This document shows, one piece after another, positions 17,999-27,000 of a stretch of DNA of 43,479 nucleotides (the first letter of the stretch is position 1; every line of letters begins with the position of its first letter). The notes beneath the pieces are model-generated. The model saw only the letters and a list, made by a program, of their open reading frames with translations. It did not search any database and was not told where the DNA came from. A program made the position numbers and the translations under genes. The stretch is from contig CAKSVQ010000007.1 in assembly GCA_934504065.1 (NCBI GenBank), positions 1-43,479 on the forward strand, given 5' to 3'. The DNA comes from an uncultured Dysosmobacter sp. (lineage in GTDB: Bacteria > Bacillota > Clostridia > Oscillospirales > Oscillospiraceae).

Positions 17999-18865
17999 TT
18001 ATATCTCGGTGCACAGCGTGCCGAATACCACCCGGGGGATGCCGTTGTGGTCCTTGACGATCTGAATATCGCCGAAGCCCTGCGCCCGCATGACGCGCAG
18101 CACGGTGTCCGCCTGACCGATGCCGACCTCAAAATACAGCCGTCCGCCGGGCACCAGCGCTTCTTTCCACATGCCGGAAATGGTCTGGTAAAAGTCCATT
18201 CCGTCCTCGCCGCCGTCCAGCGCCAGATGCGGCTCGTAGTCCCGGACGGACACATCCAACTGCGCAATGTCCCCATGGGGGATATAGGGCGGGTTGGAGA
18301 CGATACACTGGAACTCGCCCAGCGTCCGCTCCGGCTTTTCCCGGGCGTCCACCCGCATGGGCACCCCCCGGCCCGTCAGGCCGTTGCGCCGGATATTCTG
18401 GCGGCACACCCGCAGCGCCGCGTCGGAATATTCGCCCAACACCACCCGGGCCTGGGGCGCCTGCGACGCCACCGCCAGCCCGATGCAGCCGCTTCCGGCA
18501 CACAGGTCCAGCACCCGGCACTCGCCCAGCGTCTTCACATACTCGATTGCCTGCTCCGCCAGCACTTCGGTATCCGGCCGGGGGATGAGCACATCCGGCG
18601 AAATGTCCAGCGGCAGGCCGTAAAACTCCCACTCGCCGATCAGATACGCCACCGGTTCGCCCCGCAGATGCCGCGCCACCAGCTCCCGCACCTGCTGCTC
18701 CAACTCCGGAGAGGCATACAGCCCCCCGTCTCTTGCCAGCTCCTCCCGGCTTTTCCCGGTGCCGAAGCACACCAGCTCCCGGGCCTCCAGCGTGGAGGCC
18801 TCAATGCCCGCCTGCCGCAGCTCCCGGCGGATATCCAAATACAGATTGTTATATGTCGTTGCCAT
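17999..18865 (-). CDS. prmC: Peptide chain release factor N5-glutamine methyltransferase
   Basis: PrmC methylates the glutamine of the GGQ motif in release factors RF1 and RF2, speeding termination. The 288-residue protein has an N-terminal helical domain, the SAM-binding motif VLDLCAGSGCIGLAVA, and the substrate motif NPPY (in IVSNPPYIPHGD). The start at 18865 is preferred because GGGGTG lies just upstream; an ATG six codons earlier lacks a site. It follows DUF1385 by 54 bases and precedes recA by 30. DUF1385 and prmC are often neighbours in Clostridia, usually next to prfA, which is not here. Confidence 0.94.
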   Translation of the reverse strand: MATTYNNLYLDIRRELRQAGIEASTLEARELVCFGTGKSREELARDGGLYASPELEQQVRELVARHLRGEPVAYLIGEWEFYGLPLDISPDVLIPRPDTEVLAEQAIEYVKTLGECRVLDLCAGSGCIGLAVASQAPQARVVLGEYSDAALRVCRQNIRRNGLTGRGVPMRVDAREKPERTLGEFQCIVSNPPYIPHGDIAQLDVSVRDYEPHLALDGGEDGMDFYQTISGMWKEALVPGGRLYFEVGIGQADTVLRVMRAQGFGDIQIVKDHNGIPRVVFGTLCTEI

Positions 18866-18919
18866 AGTACACCCCGGTGTCATTTTTTGGGGAAATACAG
18901 CGCTTAAAGGCGCTGGGAA

Positions 18920-19888
18920 TCACCACGTGTCCTTGCCCTTTTCGCTGGGCAGCACCAGCTCCAAAGAGCGGATGGCGCATTCGATCATGCTGTCGTCCGG
19001 CTCGTTAGTGGTGAAGTTCTGCATCCACAGTCCCGGGGCAGTCAGCACCCGGGCAATGGCGCTGTCCTGCGCGTGGCGGCCCACCCAGCGGTTGAATTCA
19101 TAGGTCACGCCCACCACCAGCGGCAGCAGCACCAGATGCACCGCCGTGCGCAGCCACACGTTGGTCACAGGCCAGATGCCAAACACCAGACTGGAAAACA
19201 GGATGGACACGAAAATGACCACAAAGAGAAAGCTGGTGCCGCAGCGGGGATGGTGCCGGGGCTGGATGCGGACGTTTTCCACCGTCAGCGGCAGTCCGGC
19301 CTCATAGCAGAAAATGGTCTTGTGCTCGGCGCCGTGGTACTGGAACACCCGGTAAATATCCTTTTGCTTGGAGCAGGCGATAAGGTAGACCATGAAGATC
19401 ACGATCTTCAGCGCACCCTCCACCAGATTCCGCCCCCACAGGGGAAAGCCGGGGAAAAAGTGCAGCAGCCCTCCGGTGAGGAAGGTGGGCAGCACCATGA
19501 ACAAAAACACGCTCATACCCACGCCCAGGATCACCGCCAGCGTCACCAGCGCGCTCTCCAGTTTTTTGCTGGAAAGATGCTTTTCCAGCCACAGCTCAAA
19601 GCGGGAGGGCTGGCTGGCTTCTTCCTCCGGGTAAAAGTCGGCGGAATACATCAGCGCTTTCACGCCGTTGACCATAGCCGCAAGAAAATTAACGGTGCCC
19701 CGCACCAGCGGCAGCCCAAGGACCGGATAGCGGTCCTTGATAAATTTCAGTTCCTCGACCTTTTCCACAAGCTGGCCGTCCTTATCCCGGACGACGATGG
19801 CCTGCTTTTCCGGGCCGCGCATCATAATGCCCTCGATCAATGCCTGTCCGCCGATGCTGGTGCGGAAGGGCTGCTTTTCTTCTGCCAT
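18920..19888 (-). CDS. DUF1385 membrane protein (YqhQ-like)
   Basis: The 322-residue protein starts with the family hallmark GGQALIEGIMMRGPEK (about residues 12-27) and has several hydrophobic segments in its middle (about 113-136, 154-166, 221-240) and a conserved QYHGAEHKTIFCYE stretch (about 182). DUF1385 proteins are common in Firmicutes next to prmC/prfA; their biochemical role is not established to my knowledge. A good ribosome binding site (AAAGGGAACC) precedes the ATG. It is the first gene of the unit running through recA, so it would share any damage-dependent control exerted at its promoter. Confidence 0.88.
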   Translation of the reverse strand: MAEEKQPFRTSIGGQALIEGIMMRGPEKQAIVVRDKDGQLVEKVEELKFIKDRYPVLGLPLVRGTVNFLAAMVNGVKALMYSADFYPEEEASQPSRFELWLEKHLSSKKLESALVTLAVILGVGMSVFLFMVLPTFLTGGLLHFFPGFPLWGRNLVEGALKIVIFMVYLIACSKQKDIYRVFQYHGAEHKTIFCYEAGLPLTVENVRIQPRHHPRCGTSFLFVVIFVSILFSSLVFGIWPVTNVWLRTAVHLVLLPLVVGVTYEFNRWVGRHAQDSAIARVLTAPGLWMQNFTTNEPDDSMIECAIRSLELVLPSEKGKDTW

Positions 19889-19912
19889 GTGGTTCCCTTT
19901 CTATGTTCTGAT

Positions 19913-19941
19913 AGTATAACACGTTCGGTTTTTAAAATCAA
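19913..19941 (-). promoter_or_regulatory. Promoter of the DUF1385-prmC-recA unit
   Basis: Minus-strand TTGATT (19936-19941), a 17-base spacer and TATACT (19913-19918), with a start site expected about 20 bases before the DUF1385 start codon. Confidence 0.75.
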
Positions 19942-19951
19942 ACGTTTGTTC
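19940..19951 (-). promoter_or_regulatory. LexA-like (SOS) box overlapping the -35 element
   Basis: The minus strand reads GAACAAACGTTT, which fits the GAAC-N4-GTTY form described for LexA sites in Clostridia and Bacillus. It overlaps the -35 hexamer, a position where a repressor would block transcription of the recA-containing unit. Assignment rests on sequence match and on recA being downstream. Confidence 0.6.
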
Positions 19952-19956
19952 TAATT

Positions 19957-21405
19957 TTATTCATGCTCCGGCAGTCGGATGGTGACCACCGCACCGCCGC
20001 CCTCGGCGTTGCCGATGTCGAATGTGCCCCCGTGGAGCTTGACGATCTCGTCGCACACGGCAAGGCCACTGCCGCTGCCCCGGGCCTTGGAGGAGCCTTT
20101 GTAAAACTTCTGCTTCACATAGGGCAGCTCTTCCTCCGGCACGCCGGGACCGTAGTCCCGGATGCGGATGACCTGCCAGCCCCCCTCCGGGGCGATGGAC
20201 GCGTCGATCCGCCTGCCCGCGCCGCCGTGCTTGGCGGCATTGTCCAGCACGTTGCAGAAAACCTGTTTGAGCCGCTCCGGATCGCCGGAGATGGTGGGCA
20301 TCACCTCGTCCTGTGGGACATAGTGCAGCTCAATGCCCTCCTGCCGGAACAGCTCCCGGTACGTGAAGATCGCGTCCTCAAACTCCGCCTGCAGGTCCAC
20401 CTGCTCAATGCGCAGGGTGAAGCGGCCATCCTCCATCTTGGAAAATTCCAGCAGCTCCTCCACCATGGTGGAAAGGCGGCGGGACTCATTGAGAATGATG
20501 CGGATGCCCCTGCGCATCTGCACCGGGTCCCCGGTGGGGTCCTCCAAGATCGTTTCTCCCCAGCCGTTGATGGCGGTAAGGGGCGTGCGCAGCTCATGGG
20601 AAACGGAGGAGATAAACTCGGTCTTCATCTTCTCATTCTGGCCGATCTGCAGCGACATATCGTTGATATTGTCCACCAGCTCGCCCAGCTCATCGCTGTA
20701 CTTCTTCTCGATCTGAAAGCCGTAGCTGCCCGCCGCGATACGCTTGGCCGCGTCTGACACCACCGCCACCGGCTCGACCACGTTGTTGATGAACAGCAGA
20801 TTGCTCATCACAATAAGCCCCATGCACAAAAGCGCCACAAGGCAAATGGCAAGGCTGGTCAGCATCACCTGACGGCTGGCCCATTTCAGCGAGGTCACCA
20901 GCCGCATCACCCCCACCACGTTGCCGTGGAAGATGAGGGGATGGGAGACGGCCATGATATTCTCGCCCGTCTCCGGGTCGCGGCCCCGGTAGGCGGACAT
21001 GGACGCGGTCTCAATGGCCTGCGTGATGTCCCCCGTGCCGGGGGAGGTTCCTGCCGTCAGCCCGGAGGTGGAGACCTGTATCCGCCCGCCGCTGCCGATG
21101 AATTGCAGCTCAATGCGGTCCTTGTCCTCAAAGCTGTCCGCCGTCTGCACGGCCTTGGGATAAAAGCCCACATAACCGCTGTCCATAAAATACTCGTTGA
21201 ACGAGTTGGCAATGGCCTGCGCCCGGGTCTCCAGTCCCTTTTGCATCGTGCCGTAATAATAGCTGAATGCGCCTGCGGAGAACAGCACCACGATCAGCAG
21301 CACCAATGCAAACACTGGCATCACCGTGTTGAAGATCCACTTCTGCCGCAGGCCCCGCAGCTGAAGCGCCCGGAATTTAAAGTTTTTTTCTTCCGCCACG
21401 GACAC
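19957..21405 (-). CDS. Membrane sensor histidine kinase
   Basis: Two-component sensor. The 482-residue protein has a transmembrane segment at about 27-47, an extracellular sensor region of about 130 residues, a second membrane segment at about 178-206 and a HAMP linker. A HisKA domain follows with the phosphorylated His270 (SVSHELRTPL), then a HATPase domain with N-box DNAAKHGG, G1 DYGPGVPEEE and G2 GSGLAVC. All motifs are intact. The start is a GTG at 21405; another GTG two codons later (21399) is better spaced from GGGAGG and may be the true start. It is 24 bases after its response regulator. What it senses is unknown; the preceding lipoprotein gene is a candidate partner. Confidence 0.93.
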   Translation of the reverse strand: MSVAEEKNFKFRALQLRGLRQKWIFNTVMPVFALVLLIVVLFSAGAFSYYYGTMQKGLETRAQAIANSFNEYFMDSGYVGFYPKAVQTADSFEDKDRIELQFIGSGGRIQVSTSGLTAGTSPGTGDITQAIETASMSAYRGRDPETGENIMAVSHPLIFHGNVVGVMRLVTSLKWASRQVMLTSLAICLVALLCMGLIVMSNLLFINNVVEPVAVVSDAAKRIAAGSYGFQIEKKYSDELGELVDNINDMSLQIGQNEKMKTEFISSVSHELRTPLTAINGWGETILEDPTGDPVQMRRGIRIILNESRRLSTMVEELLEFSKMEDGRFTLRIEQVDLQAEFEDAIFTYRELFRQEGIELHYVPQDEVMPTISGDPERLKQVFCNVLDNAAKHGGAGRRIDASIAPEGGWQVIRIRDYGPGVPEEELPYVKQKFYKGSSKARGSGSGLAVCDEIVKLHGGTFDIGNAEGGGAVVTIRLPEHE

Positions 21406-21429
21406 TTCCTCCCGTTCCCGCAGAGTGCG

Positions 21430-22116
21430 TTACAGTCCCCATTTATAGCCATAGCCCCAAATCGTGGTGATATAGGTGGGGTTTTGCACGTTGTCCTCAA
21501 TCTTCAGCCGAAGACGGCGGACATTCACGTCCACGATCTTCAGTTCCCCGAAATAATCCCGGCCCCACACCCGGTCCAGAATCTCCTCCCGGGAAAGGGC
21601 TTTGCCGGGGTTTTCCATAAACACCCGCATAATGGTGTATTCTACCTGCGTCAGCTTGATGCGCTGGCCGTTTTTTTCCAGCGTGCGGTTGCGGGTGTTC
21701 AGCAAAAACGGCGACTGCCATATCTCCCCGGAGGGGGCGGGCTCCTCGCCGCCTGTGCGGCGGAACAGCGCGTCCACCCGGGCGGTCAGCTCCGCCGGGG
21801 AGAAGGGCTTGGTCACATAATCGTCCGCCCCGGTCATCAGTCCTGTCACCTTGTCCATCTCCTGTGAACGGGCGGTGAGCATGATGATGCCGATGCGGGT
21901 GTTGGTGGCCCGGATGCGGCGGCAGACCTCAAATCCGTCAATGCCGGGCAGCATAATGTCCAGCAGGGCCACCCGGGTATCCGGGTTCTCTTTCAGCCGC
22001 TCCAGCGCGTCCTCGCCTGTTTCGGCCTCGATCACGTCATAGCCCGCCCGCCGCAGATTGATGACGATAAAGCTGCGGATGCTGGACTCATCCTCCAAAA
22101 CCAATACCTTTTTCAT
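21430..22116 (-). CDS. OmpR/PhoB-type response regulator
   Basis: The 228-residue protein has a receiver domain with the acidic pocket E8/D9, the phosphorylated Asp53 (VALLDIMLPG), and the conserved TAR and K of YVTKPFSPAELTARV. A winged-helix DNA-binding domain follows, with LTQVEYTIMRVFMENPG and an end typical of PhoB-like proteins (TIWGYGYKW). It works with the histidine kinase encoded 24 bases downstream. It starts 19 bases after the lipoprotein gene, so all three are probably one operon. The regulated genes cannot be told from sequence. Confidence 0.95.
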   Translation of the reverse strand: MKKVLVLEDESSIRSFIVINLRRAGYDVIEAETGEDALERLKENPDTRVALLDIMLPGIDGFEVCRRIRATNTRIGIIMLTARSQEMDKVTGLMTGADDYVTKPFSPAELTARVDALFRRTGGEEPAPSGEIWQSPFLLNTRNRTLEKNGQRIKLTQVEYTIMRVFMENPGKALSREEILDRVWGRDYFGELKIVDVNVRRLRLKIEDNVQNPTYITTIWGYGYKWGL

Positions 22117-22135
22117 GGCTTGATCCTTTCTGACG

Positions 22136-23485
22136 TTAAGTTTCTCCGGCGATCCAATCCGCCTGGATCAGGCTGAAGGCGGAGCGCACCTCGTCCGCCG
22201 TCACGCCGGACTGCCACTCCCCGTTTCCGGGCAGCAGCTCCGCAACATACAGCGTTTTGGGCTGGCGGCTGAGCAAAAACCGTTCGCCCCGGACGGCCCG
22301 GACCTCCCGATCCGGCCCGGTGAGGGCGCTGATGCGCAAAAACGGGGTGTTCTTCCCGCTGCCGCGGATGGAAAAGGTCACCCCCGCCTCGCTCTGCGTG
22401 GCGGAGCGGGAGATATAAATACCGTCTGTCCACGCCTCCGGCAGTTGGAGATACCAGCCGTCCTCCACGCAGTGGAACGTCCGCACGGCCACCTCGCCGC
22501 GGCCCGCCGCGTCGTAAGAGTACCAGTCGATCCGCTGGGACGGTGCGTCATCCTCGCTCTGCACCGGAAGCAGCACAGGCACCGGGACCTCCGTCACACC
22601 GTCGTTATTGATGTCCGTGGGATACAGCCCGCTGAAGGGATGCACCAGTTCGGACACCCCCGTCTGGCTGGAAATGGCAGCATTGCTCAGTTCACCGGAG
22701 CGCAGGGTCAGCACGTCCGTCACCGCCCCGGCCAGCTCCGTCACTCCGGTGACGAATATCGCGGGTTCACCGGAGCGCAGTGCGCCCTTTTTCACCCGGC
22801 CCTGCTGGCTCAGCTCCGCCATGGTGACGGACAGCCGGACAGAGGACTGCACATCCAGTCCACCGTCGTCGCGCCAGCCGTAATAATCGGCCACACCGCC
22901 CTGCTCGTCCGCCCGGAGCACCACCAGCTCCTGCCGCTGGTCGCGGTCCATGTCCTGCACGGTATAGCGGGCGTAGTTGGTGCGCAGCAGCATTCTGGCA
23001 CCGCCGCCGGAGAGGGTATAGACCTCCAGCACCTGCAATTCCGTGGCGGCCTTCCAGCCCACAGCGATCTCCTTACGGCCATCGCCGTCCAAATCGATAT
23101 AGTCAATGCTGTAAATCGCGGTGCCGCTGCCCTCGATCAGGTCCGTCTGCTCATAGGTATCTCCTCTGGCGGAGAAAATGTAGATCTTCATGGGCTTTTC
23201 GTCCCCGGGGGCACGGAAAAAGGCCAGCGCCTCCTCCCGGCCATCGCCGTCCAGGTCCACCATCTGCACCGACTGGATATTGGCCCCGGAGGTGGGGGCC
23301 GCGTACTCCGCGCCGCCGGAGAGTATCTCGTTGATGCGCTGGTTCAGCGCCGTGTATTTCATCGGCAGGGACGGCAGGCTGTAAAGGTCCTGCGGGCTGG
23401 CGGAAAGCTTGGGAAAGCCGCCGCAGCCGCTCAGGCTTACCGCCAGCACCGCCGCCAGTGCCGCCGCGCGCCACCGTTTTTTCAT
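22136..23485 (-). CDS. Lipoprotein with FG-GAP/VCBS-like repeats, first gene of a two-component operon
   Basis: A 449-residue lipoprotein with lipobox LSGC and lipidated Cys21. After it come several calcium-loop-like repeats of the FG-GAP/VCBS type: DLDGDGREEALAFF, DLDGDGRKEIAVGW, DMDRDQRQELVVL and DINNDGVTEVPV. These usually fold as blades of a beta-propeller. The start at 23485 is chosen because it opens a clear signal peptide and GGAG lies 8 bases upstream. It sits 19 bases before the response regulator gene. I infer that it may be an outside ligand-binding or signal-modulating partner of the kinase; that is not proven. No enzymatic motif is recognised. Confidence 0.82.
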   Translation of the reverse strand: MKKRWRAAALAAVLAVSLSGCGGFPKLSASPQDLYSLPSLPMKYTALNQRINEILSGGAEYAAPTSGANIQSVQMVDLDGDGREEALAFFRAPGDEKPMKIYIFSARGDTYEQTDLIEGSGTAIYSIDYIDLDGDGRKEIAVGWKAATELQVLEVYTLSGGGARMLLRTNYARYTVQDMDRDQRQELVVLRADEQGGVADYYGWRDDGGLDVQSSVRLSVTMAELSQQGRVKKGALRSGEPAIFVTGVTELAGAVTDVLTLRSGELSNAAISSQTGVSELVHPFSGLYPTDINNDGVTEVPVPVLLPVQSEDDAPSQRIDWYSYDAAGRGEVAVRTFHCVEDGWYLQLPEAWTDGIYISRSATQSEAGVTFSIRGSGKNTPFLRISALTGPDREVRAVRGERFLLSRQPKTLYVAELLPGNGEWQSGVTADEVRSAFSLIQADWIAGET

Positions 23486-23652
23486 GCTCTCCGCCCCCTT
23501 TGTCCCGCGTATAAGGTAATACGCATAATTTAACACATATATGATACCACGTTTCCCCCGCCTTGGGTAGCCCCTCTGCCGATTTTCCCCGTTTTTTACG
23601 GTTCGTTCATTTTCTCCCCGGCAAAAAAGCGGGGAAAGAGGAAAACTTTCTC

Positions 23653-23681
23653 TTGAATTTTCTGAATGCTTCTTGTATACT
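23653..23681 (+). promoter_or_regulatory. Promoter of tRNA-Leu(CAA)
   Basis: TTGAAT (23653-23658), a 17-base spacer and TATACT (23676-23681), 14 bases before the tRNA. Confidence 0.85.
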
Positions 23682-23695
23682 AAACAAGTAACCAC

Positions 23696-23782
23696 GCCGA
23701 TGTGATGGAATTGGTAGACGTGACGGACTCAAAATCCGTTGGTAGCGATACCGTGTGGGTTCGAGTCCCACCATCGGCACCA
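23696..23782 (+). tRNA. tRNA-Leu (anticodon CAA)
   Basis: Acceptor stem GCCGATG (23696-23702) pairs with CATCGGC (23772-23778), followed by an encoded CCA. The anticodon stem ACGGA/TCCGT holds the loop CTCAAAA, giving anticodon CAA for UUG codons. The long variable arm and the TTCGAGTCC T-arm fit a class II leucine tRNA. Confidence 0.97.
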
Positions 23783-23783
23783 C

Positions 23784-23822
23784 GTCGGAGCAAGCTGTAT
23801 ATCGCTTGCTCCGACTTTTTTT
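23784..23822 (+). terminator. Terminator after tRNA-Leu(CAA)
   Basis: Perfect 12-bp stem (23784-23795 with 23804-23815), 8-base loop, then a run of seven T. Confidence 0.93.
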
Positions 23823-24032
23823 GCAAAAAAGTCAGAGTGCGCTCATTCCGCTGCTCCTCCTTTTCAACCCGCAAACGCTCCGCTGGTTTGCGGGTTGAAG
23901 AAATGGGAGCTTTAGAGTGGGTGCATCTTTTTCATCAACACAATGCCAAAAGGCAAAGGCGGCTTGCGGTGCAAGCGCCTTTGCCGCTTGGTGTAATTCC
24001 GCCTGCGAAGAAAAATTCCCTTTAAACAAAGC
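23823..24032. repeat. Gene-free stretch with two inverted repeats
   Basis: No gene is seen between the tRNA terminator and the surface-protein terminator. Two strong inverted repeats are present: 23863-23876 with 23886-23899 (14 bp perfect), and 23952-23967 with 23971-23985 (15 bp with one bulged base, loop GGT). Neither has a T-tract. They could be remnants of a mobile element or mRNA 3' structures; nothing more can be supported. Confidence 0.55.
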
Positions 24033-24059
24033 GAGCCCCCGGCCGACGGCCGGGGGCTC
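24033..24059 (-). terminator. Probable terminator of the giant SLH protein gene
   Basis: A GC-rich, nearly loopless 27-base palindrome (24033-24045 with 24047-24059) lies just after the stop codon. On the minus strand it is followed by a modest T-rich stretch (CGCTTTGTTT). Confidence 0.7.
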
Positions 24060-24083
24060 TGCTTGCTTATTTGGATGTTTGCT

Positions 24084-27000
24084 TTACTTCCCAGCGTACA
24101 GCCGCCACAGGAAGGTGACGATCTGGGCGCGGGTGCAGGGGTTATTGGAGCCAAACAGGCCGTTGCCGATACCATTGGTGATGCCGTTGTCCGTGGCCCA
24201 CTTGACCGCCTGCGCGTAATACGCGCCGGAAGCCACGTCGCTGAACGCGGACGTGCCGCTGGCGGACGCCTTGACCGCCCGGAACAGGAACGCCATGCCC
24301 TGGGCGCGGGTGCAGGAGGCGTTGGGACTGAACGTGGTGCCGGTCGTGCCCAGCGTGATGCCGTTTTCCACGGCCCACGCCACGGCCTTGGCACAGTAGC
24401 TGTCCGCGGCAACATCCGTGAAGTTTGCCGCGTCCTCAGGCTCGGGAGAGCCCGCGGCGCGCCACAGGAACGTCACGATCTGGCCCCGGGTGCAGGGATC
24501 GTTGGACCCGAACAGGCTGTTGCCCTTGCCGCCCGTGATGCCCTTGTCCGCCGCCCACTTGACGGCCTCGAAATAATAAGCGTTGGTTGCCACGTCGGCA
24601 AACGGGCTGGCCACTTCCGCCGTTTCCTCAGCGAACGCGGCGCTGACTTCGACCTTGCCCTCCGGCATGGTGAAGGTATACACGCCGTTGCCCTTGTCCG
24701 TGAGCTTCAGGGCGTTGCCCTTGCTGTCAGTCACGGTGAGGCCGTCCAGCTTGTAGCCCACGTCGGGCTTGACGGTGATGGTCACGGTGCTGCCCTTGGC
24801 GGCATTCTTCACGTTGGAAGAAATACTGCCGTTATCTGCCTTGCTGGGGGTGTTCACAGGGTAAGTCGGTGCGGAGCTTCCGCCGCCACCGCCGGAGGGC
24901 CGCGCGGAAACCGTCAGCTTGCCGTCCACATAGGTGATGGCATAGTTCTCGCCTGCCGATGCGCCGCTGGCGCGGATGGCCGTCTCTCCGGCCTTGGTCA
25001 TGTCCGGATCGCCGACATACGCCACGGTGGGCGCGGTCGTCAGGGTCTCACCCTCGATCAAGCCCGCAACGGTATAGCTCTCGCCGTCCAGCGCGGGGGC
25101 CGCGTCGCCCACATAGGCGGTCTGGTCCTTCACCGTGATGGTGACCACGGCCTTTTTGATAACGAAGGAATAGGTCTTGTCGGCGGTCGTACCGTCGGCC
25201 CACTGGGTGTTGTCCGTATCCTTCAGCGCAACGGTAACGGTGTAGCCCGTCTCGTTGGCGTTGGTCTGGACATTGCCCGTGATGGTGTAGGCCGCATCCT
25301 CCGCCAGAGCGTAAGTCTGCTCGCTTCCGTTATAGGTGAAGACTGTTGCGTCCTCCTTGGGGATGACGATGGGCTTCTTGCTGATAACGAAGATGTAAGT
25401 CTTCTCGGCAGTCGTGCCGTCGGCCCACTGGGTGTTCTCGGTGTCCTTCAGCGCGACGGTGACGGTGTAGCCCGCCTCGTTGGCATTGATCTGGACGTTG
25501 CCCGTGATGGTGTAGGCTTCGTTCTCCGTCAGAGTGTAGGTCTGAGGTTGACCGTTGTAAGTGAAAGCCGTCGTGTCCTCCTCAGGGATGGCGATGGACT
25601 TCTTGGCAACGGTCAGGGTATAGCTGACGGAAGCCGCTTCGTAGTCCGCCGTCCCGGTCGCCGCAGCGGTGATAACGGTCATGCCCGCCTTGAGGATGGT
25701 CACCTTGCCGTTTTCGTCCACGGTGGCCACAGTCTCGTCGCTGCTGGTATAGGTCACGCTGCTGCCCGTGGCCGCGCCCGTGGCGGCAAAGTCGAATGCC
25801 GCGTCGCCGTAGATCTTCTCCACAGTGCTCTTCGCAAACTTGAAGCCGTCCTGCGTCAGCTTATCCGTCACGGTATACGTGCCGTCAACAAAGATAAGCT
25901 TGTAATTGTCGCTCAGCGCCAGATTGCCCCGCGTGATGGGATAGGTGCCCACGGTGTCCTTATCCGCCGTGGTCGCCAGTGCGCCGCTGAACGCGTCGCC
26001 CGCGACCAGTTCCGGTGCGTAGGTGTAAGTCAGCTCATCCAGCGCCTTCCCCACGCGGGTGGACTGGTTCTCCGCCGTCACGGTGATGTTCCTTTTGCCG
26101 ACAGTCAAGTCGTAAGACGCGACAGCCTCGGCATAGACATCCGTCTCGGACGCCGTGGCGGTGATGGTGGCCGTGCCCGCCTTGCGGATGGTCACCTTGC
26201 CGTTTCCATCCACAGTGGCAACTTCCTCGTTGCTGCTGGCATAGGTCACGGTGCTGCCCTCTTCCGCGCCCTCGGCGGCAAGGGTGAACGCTTCGTCGCC
26301 GTAGGTCTTCTTCTCAGCGTTCTTCGCGAACTTAAAGTTGTCCTGCGCCGTGCGGTCAGAGAGCGTAACGGTGAAAGTCTCCTCCGCTGCCTCGTAGTTC
26401 TGCGTGGCCGCAGCCGCCACCTTGACGGTGATGCTGGACAGCGTGGCGTTCTTCGCGACGGTCAGCGTCGTTCCCTCCAGCGTGACGTCCGCGTAACTCG
26501 CGACCAGCGTGTAGGTCAGCGCGCCCGGCTCACTGCCGCCCGCAATGCCCTTCACTTCGGTCCCATCGGCAATGTTAACGCCCTTGCCGTTCTTGGTGAC
26601 GGTCTTGCCCGCCGGGACGGTGATGGTCTGCCGGGCCGGGGTGATGGAGGCCGCCCCCCAAGTTCCCTCTTCCGTCCGGCGGACGTTTGTTCCCACAATA
26701 GCGAAGGCATAGTTCGGATTGGTCAACTCGACCGTGTAATTGATCTCGCAGTCGACCGTATTCTGCGGAACATTCTGGTCCGTGTAGGCGGCCTCGAGCG
26801 TGTAATCCTTACCCTTGACGAGATCGTATCTGACGTTGCCGTCAACGTCGGTGAAATAGTCGATCGCAAGGTTAGATTTCGTCGTGCCGTCATAGACCTT
26901 TGTGATCGTCGCGGTATCAAAGACGCTGCTCAACAGGCGCGGAGTAATGGTGAAGTTCTTCACCGCGTCGCCCGTGTAATTGCCCCGGCCAGTGACAGTC

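Noticed and set aside
23680..23874. Small minus-strand frame overlapping tRNA-Leu(CAA)
   Set aside because: It is the common spurious peptide read from a tRNA antisense strand, not a gene.
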